Source of the DNA: Chara braunii
Lineage: Eukaryota > Streptophyta > Charophyceae > Charales > Characeae
Length of the DNA: 46,819 bases
Direction of reading: 5' to 3'
NCBI GenBank assembly: GCA_003427395.1
Contig: BFEA01000008.1
Coordinates: forward strand, 337,870-384,688
The position numbers and the translations under genes are program-made. The first letter of the stretch is position 1; every line of letters begins with the position of its first letter. Below, one piece after another: positions 40,247-46,819 of the stretch. The notes under the pieces are model-generated. The model was not told the origin of the DNA. It saw nothing but the letters and a program-made list of their open reading frames with translations, and searched no databases.

Positions 40247-40960
40247 TGTCAAAGTAGTCTGGCGAAGCCGGCAACGAAGTGTTGAAGGGCCAGAATTTTG
40301 CTCTCTTTCTTGTAGGAAAATTAGTCTCCGCGTTATCTAGAAGCAAGAAAACGCGGTGGTAATCTACTAGAGAGTTCGGCCTCCCCGATCGTGTTCGTTT
40401 ATTGGGTGCTTTTGCGATATGGAATGGAGTATGGGCCGATCTCCCACATAACTGTGGCGGAGCAGTGTCACTCATTGCACGGGCATACACAGATTACGCT
40501 GATCGTCTGCAGTCGTCATCTGCCAGATGATCTCCCTTGTATGGTCACTGATGGCCTACGAGGGATATGATTGACAATCGGCAGAGGGAAAGAAGGGGGC
40601 GGCGAGGAGGAGGTATCATCTTGGTCTCACCTTGCTTCTGTTTTGCCAACACTTCTTTTGTCGTCATTTTTTTTCCCCCCCTCCATTTCCATGATTTTGT
40701 AGCTTACTGGCTAATAGTGGCTATGTCAAATTTTGGTTAGACCTTTTTTTTTTTTTTTTCCAATTCTTTCTGCCTTTTTTCACCAAGATAATGGTTGCGA
40801 TTTCAGGGCTCTTGTTATGGGATGATAAACACATTGTGTGGCTTTGCCCCATATTATCATTGTCCTCTCTCCTGTTCTCGTTGTTCGAAGGTTTCATATA
40901 TATCCCATTCGGGTTTGCAAGTTTGCATCATCTGTTTTGTCTTAAACAGCTCGGGGGGTA
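39200..40960. other. No supported gene; short repeats
   Basis: A degenerate direct repeat (GATATTGCATTGTTTGCATG near 39610 and GACATCGCATTGTTTGCATG near 39741) and a CTG microsatellite (40213-40248) are present. Frames of 113-148 codons have no recognised domain. Confidence 0.4.
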
Positions 40961-40989
40961 GGTGGGCGTGCCTTTAAGAAAACCATCCC

Positions 40990-41066
40990 CTGCTGTGCTA
41001 GCGATGCTGGTAGGAGCAGACATCGCTAGCACCCGGGGACAGGCTCCATCTATTGGTGGGGAGCAA
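40990..41066 (-). other. Orphan motif I hairpins 2 and 3
   Basis: Hairpin 3 is a perfect 12-bp stem, GTGCTAGCGATG (40995-41006) with CATCGCTAGCAC (41021-41032). Hairpin 2 (GCTCC/GGAGC) is at 41043-41064. Hairpin 1 is missing; the sequence after hairpin 2 repeats a GTGGGCGTGCC phrase from just left of the module (40961 and 41070), which may be a target duplication. Confidence 0.65.
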
Positions 41067-41109
41067 TAGGTGGGCGTGCCGACGGAATGGCTAGTTTGCA
41101 TATCTTGCT

Positions 41110-41700
41110 GTCACTTTGTGTTTTTTGAATCTCTTTTTTAACTCAATCAACTGAGATTGAACTGCGCCGCTGCCACATTGAGTCCATCTCTCAAACATCG
41201 TTTCAATTTCAATCACAAGAGATGAAGACACCCAAAAACAAAAACAAAAAAAAAAAAATGATTGCTTTTTTGATGATATGGAAGATAGGCGAATGGGCGT
41301 GTCATTGCTATCACCTCTTGTGTTCTGTCTCTACAATGCATGTGGATGTGGTTGTCATGTCCTCATATCTCAGCCTTCTGGACAAGGCCTGCTCCTCTGG
41401 CCCTTTTACATCTTCCTCTCCCTCTCCCGCTGCTGGCTGATAACTCGGATCAGGACATTGTTGGGTGGTTTGGGCGAGTGGCGACATTCAGCAACTTTTG
41501 TGATTCTGAAGCTTGTGTGACCTCGAGGACTCGGTGAAGCTGAGGACATTTTTTGCATGCTAGGTTCCTTGGTTTCCTGTGATTGAGTTTTTTTTGCCGT
41601 TATTTTGGTCGTGTTTCCAGTCTTCCCCGCTTTTATCGTTTTCCTGCCCTGGAGCAGACTCTGGGTGTCAATAAGGAGACCCTGAAAAGCAAAAACCCTT
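41110..41700. other. Unassigned stretch
   Basis: No domain or strong repeat is seen. The minus-strand frame 41406-42149 (247 codons) runs through a TTAA element and a tandem duplication, so it is chance. Confidence 0.4.
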
Positions 41701-41701
41701 C

Positions 41702-41908
41702 TTAAACCACCAGTACCTGGCCCAGCTATCGGCCGCGGCGCTTCCCGTATACGCACCGCGCCATTTGGGCTTCGGCCTGCCGGACCGCATTGGCTGGAGG
41801 CCGCAGGCAAAACGAAAAAGAAAATTGCGACGGCGGTTCGCCAGGACTTGGCGCGCAGCGTGCTGGGAGGCTCGGATTCAATAGCTGAGCGAGGTACTGG
41901 TGGTTTAA
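41702..41908. mobile_element. TTAA-type TIR element, 207 bp, intact ends
   Basis: TTAAACCACCAGTACC (41702-41717) is exactly inverted at 41893-41908. The element is GC-rich, has no frame and is flanked only by its own TTAA, as expected for a TTAA target. Confidence 0.8.
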
Positions 41909-41985
41909 CATGGTACACGGTTAACGAGTGAACGCACAGTATTCTTTGGGTGGTGATGATAGAAACAGGGATGACAGTTTCATCA

Positions 41986-42370
41986 TAAGTTTTGCGATCT
42001 AATACTTCCCAAGCGTTGTGATTTTGGAGGGACCCCAATGTCACAGAAGCCTTAGAGAGCAAAAGAGCCGGGGAAAAAGAAGAAACCACTCTTTTAAATG
42101 TTATCATCAAACCAACCTGGCCCTCGATCTTCTGCACAAGACCAACCAAACTTTGTGTGGTGCTGTTAGATACTCAGATGACACTTTGATTGATGAGTTT
42201 TGCGATCTTTTACTTCCAAGCTTTGTGACTTTGGAGGGGATCCCAATGTCAAAGAACCCATAGAGAGCAAAATCGACGGGGAAAAGAAGAAACCACTCTT
42301 TCTGATGTTATCATCAAACCAGCCTGGTCCTCGATCTTCTGCACAAGACCAACCAAACTAGCACTGTGGC
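41986..42370. repeat. 207-bp tandem duplication
   Basis: TTTGCGATCT is at 41991 and 42198, and both units carry AATGTCA, GAAGAAACCACTC and CTTCTGCACAAGACCAACC in order. A 50-bp duplication (ACAAAAAAGAAGAAAAGAAG) follows at about 42412 and 42462. It may belong to the LINE fragment downstream. Confidence 0.8.
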
Positions 42371-42489
42371 TCATAACCTTCAGAGCAGTCACCGTCAACT
42401 GATGACTCTGACAAAAAAGAAGAAAAGAAGAGAGAAAGGAGCAAGCAACATGGTGTCTCACAAAAAAGAAGAAAAGAAGAGAGAAAGGA

Positions 42490-42960
42490 GCAGCCATATA
42501 CTATATGCAGTTCACAAACCGATGAATCCCTCAACCACTGTTTCATGGAGTGCATCGAAGCCAAACAATTGTGGCAGGACATAGAAACAACCTAGAACAA
42601 GCATTCGAACAAAACGATCGTAGTGAATCCCGACACTCTATTCCTAGACAAAGAATAGACCCCCCAAGGATTTGCACTATTTCTTCTTCTCCCTAATTAA
42701 AAAAAAAACAAAAAAAAAACAAACAAACAAACAAATAGAAAGGGAACCCTCTGGGCTATATGGAAAAGGAGATGTGCAACAAATGTCAACAATATCAGCA
42801 CAAACTCCGAGAATCCCCTCGTCACCATCAAACAGATCATATAAACCGTGATCCAAGCCATCTGAAACAAAAAAAAAAAAAAAAGAACAGTTCCAGGTGA
42901 AGTACTGGATTAAAAAACAACAACAACAACAACAACAACAACAGAACTCATCAAGAAATT
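42490..42960 (+). mobile_element. LINE ORF2 C-terminal fragment (copy G)
   Basis: The plus strand encodes SSQTDESLNHCFMECIEAKQ then LWQDI, a zf-RVT-like E-x-L-x-H-x-F-x-x-C-x-x-A-x-x-L-W pattern, followed by broken frames and A-rich stretches (42706-42730, CAA repeats 42919-42942). It directly precedes LINE F. Confidence 0.65.
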
Positions 42961-43386
42961 CATGACCTTTAGGCTAGGCAATGGAAAACTTGGCTCAATT
43001 GTGGGAGATAGGCTAGTTCTCAAGGATTGGCTAATCAATACCAGGACAGTGCAGCCAGAACCTGATGACCTTCCCAATGACAGCCCCCGATCTCACGAGA
43101 ACACTGGCAGCCAAAAGAAAGGCAAGAGAAGAGGAGCTACAAATGGCGATTAAAATAGCGGAAAAAGAACCTCACAAGTCACCCAGGCCGCAATCTATAC
43201 GAAGGAGTATTCAAACAGGCCAGACAGGAACTATCAGAATGGGAAGACTGGCGAAACAAAGGTCTACGAATGCAGGCAAGTGTAAGAGAATGGGAAGAAG
43301 GGGATAAGATGACCAAATATTTCTTTTGTAAAATCAAGAGAAATGCTAGGAACTCGCACGTTGACCAACTACAAACAGACCAAGGC

Positions 43387-43559
43387 TTAAACCACTAGTA
43401 CCTTTGTCAGTTCGAAAATACTCGGCCTCCGACCTTTCAGGAGGCCGAAACGAAACGACGACCGCCGATCGGATTTATCAACGACGGGCTCGGCCTCCTG
43501 AAAGTTCGGAGGTAGACCAGTACTTGTCGAAAATAGGCGCGGAGGTACTAGTGGTTTAA
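43387..43559. mobile_element. TTAA-type TIR element in LINE F, 173 bp
   Basis: TTAAACCACTAGTACC (43387-43402) is exactly inverted at 43544-43559. Flanks read CAAGGC-TTAA and TTAA-CAACTA, so removing the element with one TTAA rejoins the LINE pre-RT segment (..QTDQG). Confidence 0.82.
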
Positions 43560-44930
43560 CAACTAATCCACAACAAATGCGAGTGTCGGCAGTGACTTTC
43601 ATCACAAGCCAGAACCAAGTTCCTTACATACCTAGATAAAACAATTTCATTGGAACAGGAGTGCAACGCTGGACACCCCAATCACGGGAGAGGAGATTTA
43701 CGAAGCACTACAATCGATGAAGCCCAATAAAACTCCAGGTATAGACGGCCTATCCAAAGAATTCTGGACGACCTTCTGGCTGGCTCTCGGGACAAAGTAC
43801 TTCCAGTTCTTAGGAAAAGCGTGGGAGGAAGGAACTATAGGAGCTCTACAAAGTACGGGAGTGGTCTCTCTCCTATACAAGAAGGGCAACTTGACAGACA
43901 TTAAGAATTATAGATCAATCTCTCTTTCAACCGTCACGCACAAAATCCTAGCAGACCGGCTGCATACCGGAAGATTCATACTGGACAATGTAATGTCCCT
44001 CTCAGAATCTGTAAGATGTATTCAAGACAAGAGAATGAATGCGACCATATTATTCTACGTGGACTTTGACAAGGCCTATGACCAAGTTAGCAAAGCATGG
44101 AGAATTTGGGGGTGGGTCCCAACTTCAGGAAATGGGTTTGAAATTTGAAATTTGAATCCTCTACGTGGATGCCCATGGGCGGGTGCGCAGGTCAACGGGC
44201 ATATGTCCCAGCCTTACCGCATATCACGCTCAGTACGACAGGGAGACCCCTTAGCAGCACCCATTTTCTGTTCATCGTGGAGGCCATAGCCTCTTGCCTA
44301 CGTAAGGACCCCTCAATAGAGAGACTCATGGAGGATGGTCACCATCCGACGAGTCTCCCCACCACCATCCTCTTCGTCGATGACTTAAACAGTGTTGATA
44401 CGCGCCTCAGACTCTTCCTCTGAGGCGCTGACGTGAGCAATGCAAGCGTTTCAGATAGCTTCAGAAATGAAAATAAACTGGCCCAAAACGATGGGATGCA
44501 GTGGTGGCTAATTGATCCACGAGTCAACACACCACAAGGCACATCAGAAGGAATGCCGTGGTCCAGACTCCAAAGGCAGCGAACCCCTCCGTTTGCTTGG
44601 CATCCAGGTGTCTAAGGCAGGGCCCAACCACTGAATGGCTCCAGCAATTATGAACAAGATGATTGCCAAACTGGGTAGCTGGTCCGACGTACACACATCA
44701 ACCTTCGGACGACCCCTACTCCGCAATGCCTCCCTCCATCTTCTCCATGTTATGGTATGCGGCGACGATATGGAGTCCCCGCAAGTTACTGAGAACCCAT
44801 CTCAGAAGGAAAGCGTCAACCTACCTCTGGTCCGGGGATCCCTCCAAAGCCCATTTCATCTCCGAGGTAACATTGAAGTATGTCATCCTGAAGAAATCCC
44901 AAGAAGGGTTGGGAGTATTCGATCCAGAAA

Positions 44931-45046
44931 CATAAATCGCCGAAATGGATCCTCAAAATCATAAATCGCCGAAATGGATCCTCAAAATCATAAATCGACG
45001 AAATGGATCCTCAAAATCATAAATCGCCGAAATGGATCCTCAAAAT
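44931..45046. repeat. 29-bp tandem repeat, four copies, inside LINE F
   Basis: The unit CATAAATCGCCGAAATGGAT plus nine bases is repeated four times with one C/A difference. As 29 is not a multiple of three, each unit shifts the frame and it alone would inactivate ORF2. Confidence 0.95.
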
Positions 45047-46230
45047 CATAATGAATAACCTCCCGTGGGTTGAATTAGGATTGCACAGAATAAAACAGTT
45101 GGCCAAACTTAAAACTTTGGACAACATGGAGGGTCTTTTTTTAATCATGTCCAAATCATTGGCCATGAAAGGCTCCTGCAGGGAAACAGATCAAGAAGAA
45201 CTGGACGCAGAACACAACCATGACTTCTGGCAGCAACTGGTAAAAGACTGGAGGGAAATACTCCCAGCCAAAGTAGAGGTTCTGAGACAGCCTATCTTTT
45301 GTAATCAATGGATTTTAGACATGCAAGGGAAACCCTGGACACTTACAGCCAAAGACTCCAAATGCGACTCATGGGTGGAAAGGGGAGTATGGCAACTTGA
45401 AGTCAAGCACATATGGCACACGCCTCAATAGGGAGATGGAAAACAGAGGAGAACTGCGCGAAAACTTGGGGGGTCACAATTTATAGGAGAACCTAACTGG
45501 CATTCTATTATCAATCCCTAACAACTGGCCAGAGCTATTAAGGGGCCCCTTCCAATGGAAAGCAAGCGACTGGGCCACAAACACAACGTCTATTCTTCCA
45601 GATATGGCTTATTTGCGACATGTACCCAATTGAGGACCCAGGAGCAACCACAAGTCTACTAAGGAAGGACCCAACAGGCGAGGTAGCTCTACCAGACAAT
45701 GCGGTAAAAAAAATAAATAAATAAAAAAAGGGCTCGAAAACGAACATCGAAGAATTTATAACCCGTTAACGAGCATACTGGGTGTTGCGACTACTGGAAG
45801 TGGAACACAGAGGACGCTGGCAATAAACAACCTGGATCATCTCAAAGAACATAGAAAACAAAGATAAAATGATAGAACAATTCACAAAACAGAGACTGGG
45901 CGACGAGAAAATAGCAACAATAGTCAACGACAGAATACTATTTGGACGTGGACAATGGAGACACAGCAATGTAGGGCAACCAAGAATCTCAGAAATGCCA
46001 AGAAGTATAGCTTACACCCCAAGTGTGGCAATAGACTGTAGTTAAAAAACACACGAATATAGTTTTAATATGGGACTCTGGACCCGTTTTCCAGCATAGT
46101 GGTGTCTTTTTTAAATGGAAAGATTGTAAAGATGTATTCCAGGGACGCTGGACCCGGTTTCCAGCAGGTGATGCTCCCCACCAATAGATGGAGCTGTTTT
46201 TTGGGAAAAAAGAAAAAAGAAAAAAGAAAG

Positions 46231-46440
46231 GTTAAATAGACAAGGGTTCATGGTTTAGACAGATTCATGGCAAGTAAGGTTTAGGGTTTTAAATATTTCA
46301 AGAGGCTCACAAGCGTCCCAGACTGCTCTAGCATAGCACACCGACCCAACTCAGTACAACTGAGAGGAGTCGGACTGGGGTCAGTCAGATTTGAAAGGGT
46401 CAGTCAGAATAAGTGGCGCAGGCTAACTTAAGCAGGGGTG
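46231..46440. other. No recognised feature
   Basis: A short AT-rich to mixed stretch with repeated AGTCAG words (46380-46400). Confidence 0.4.
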
Positions 46441-46490
46441 AGTGGTGGTACATCCTTCCTCAGGGAAGCAATCAATGCCATCCACACGGG
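46441..46490 (+). other. Motif II hairpin (variant)
   Basis: GTGG..CCAC outer pairing with a bulge, TACAT in place of TCAAT, inner stem CTTCC/GGAAG and CAATCAATG on the 3' side. Confidence 0.55.
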
Positions 46491-46670
46491 CCTCTCAGCC
46501 ATAATGGGGAGAGGAACGTGTGTGGGTCTCCCATGTATTCCATATTGACTTGCCGGGGGAATATGAACCGGATTGTTGTAATATATATGAGTCGGTGAAA
46601 CTCCGACGAAACAGTTTGTCACAGCCCCTCGTTTGTTGTCCTCTTCTCCCTCTCTGCCTACGGTTTACCG

Positions 46671-46747
46671 GGCAGTTCTATTTGACGATATATATATATA
46701 TATATCGGGCAGTTCTGTTTGTGACGATATATATATATATATATATG
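46671..46747. repeat. AT microsatellite duplicated with its flank
   Basis: CGGGCAGTTCT..GACGATATATAT occurs twice in tandem, each with an AT dinucleotide run. Confidence 0.9.
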
Positions 46748-46819
46748 TGAACCGACAGTCTGTAGAGTTTTCCATCTGGTGTGGGTGAGTGATAGTCTAC
46801 TTTGATTTTGGTTAAGGTG

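Larger units (their letters stand above)
42961..46230 (+). mobile_element. LINE (copy F): RT, C-terminus and 3' end with motif I
   Basis: After a pre-RT segment (WEEGDKMTKYFFCKIKRNAR near 43290) the frame 43717-44148 encodes MKPNKTPGIDGLSKEFW, LLYKKGNLTDIKNYRSISL and ILFYVDFDKAYDQVSKAW (motif A). 44220-44400 carries the motif B region in shifted frames and ILFVDDLNSVDT (motif C, with both Asp). Then AIMNKMIAKLGSWSDVHTSTFGR and, past a 29-bp repeat, ILKIIMNNLPWVELGLHRIKQL and DWREILPAKVEVLRQPIFCNQW follow. The 3' end has hairpin 1 twice (46072-46095, 46147-46165), hairpin 2 (46173-46194) and an A-rich tail to about 46230. The endonuclease domain is absent. A TTAA element and frameshifts inactivate it. 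Confidence 0.9.

Noticed and set aside
40213-40248. CTG repeat as a coding poly-Cys/Ala/Gln tract
   Set aside because: No supported gene surrounds it; it is treated as a microsatellite.
41406-42149. 247-codon minus-strand frame
   Set aside because: It spans an intact TTAA element and half of a tandem duplication, and has no recognisable domain.
1-46819. Prokaryotic defence or biosynthetic system
   Set aside because: No operon structure, ribosome binding sites or bacterial protein families; the window is eukaryotic repeat sequence throughout.

Overview
This window is eukaryotic and almost entirely transposon-derived. I see no operons, ribosome binding sites or bacterial genes. I do see degenerate Ty3/gypsy and L1-type LINE coding sequence, tRNA-derived SINEs, terminal-inverted-repeat elements, long A and T runs, microsatellites, a U6 snRNA-related sequence and a few short ORFs with plausible spliceosomal introns. 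The retroelement mix (a gypsy protease with a DSGATHNF motif, LINE ORF2 with a zf-RVT-like C-terminus) would suit a large repeat-rich genome of the green lineage, perhaps a charophyte alga. That taxonomic guess is inference and weak. The assembly is a draft: it has a 361-base N gap, isolated N bases and an uncut Nextera transposase adaptor.

Layout. 0-2 kb: GC-rich hairpins and a U6-related retrocopy (minus strand) inside a 185-bp tandem repeat. 2.1-2.5 kb: start of a small ORF with a 51-bp intron. 2.6-3.5 kb: 262-bp and 102-bp tandem repeats. 3.4-7.7 kb: a dead Ty3/gypsy pol region on the minus strand, split by an 857-bp element inserted at a TTAA site. 7.9-8.8 kb: a 135-bp duplication, then a two-exon ORF. 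9.5-14 kb: LINE remnants on both strands. 14.2-15.8 kb: the best host-gene candidate, ORFs with a RING-like zinc finger. 16-16.7 kb: gap and adaptor artefact. 17.5-19.5 kb and 22.2-23.5 kb: two CAA-rich repeat units followed by structured motifs. 20.3-21.4 kb and 32.3-35.3 kb: copies of a long double-headed SINE, one carrying nested insertions. 26.1-30.7 kb, 35.7-38.7 kb and 42.5-46.2 kb: LINE copies. 38.7-42 kb: mostly unrecognised sequence with SINE heads and a TTAA element.

The most interesting signal is a pair of recurring RNA-like folds shared by otherwise different repeats. Motif I is a chain of up to three hairpins (stem GCTGGA/TCCAGC, stem GCTCC/GGAGC, then a variable stem closing a conserved loop GCTCYTATCA). 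It lies at the 3' ends of the LINE copies, just before A-rich tails, and also stands alone. Its stems change in compensatory fashion between copies. Motif II is a two-stem hairpin with a conserved asymmetric internal loop (TCAAT opposite YAATCAATG); its flanking stems differ between copies but keep pairing. At three loci motif II lies about 30-65 bp upstream of motif I on the same strand. Together they look like a conserved 3' recognition or processing module of a non-LTR retrotransposon family and its short derivatives. A second coherent story is a family of elements with TTAA target duplications and TIRs near ACCACYAGTACC, one of which can be removed cleanly in silico to join the gypsy RNase H frame.
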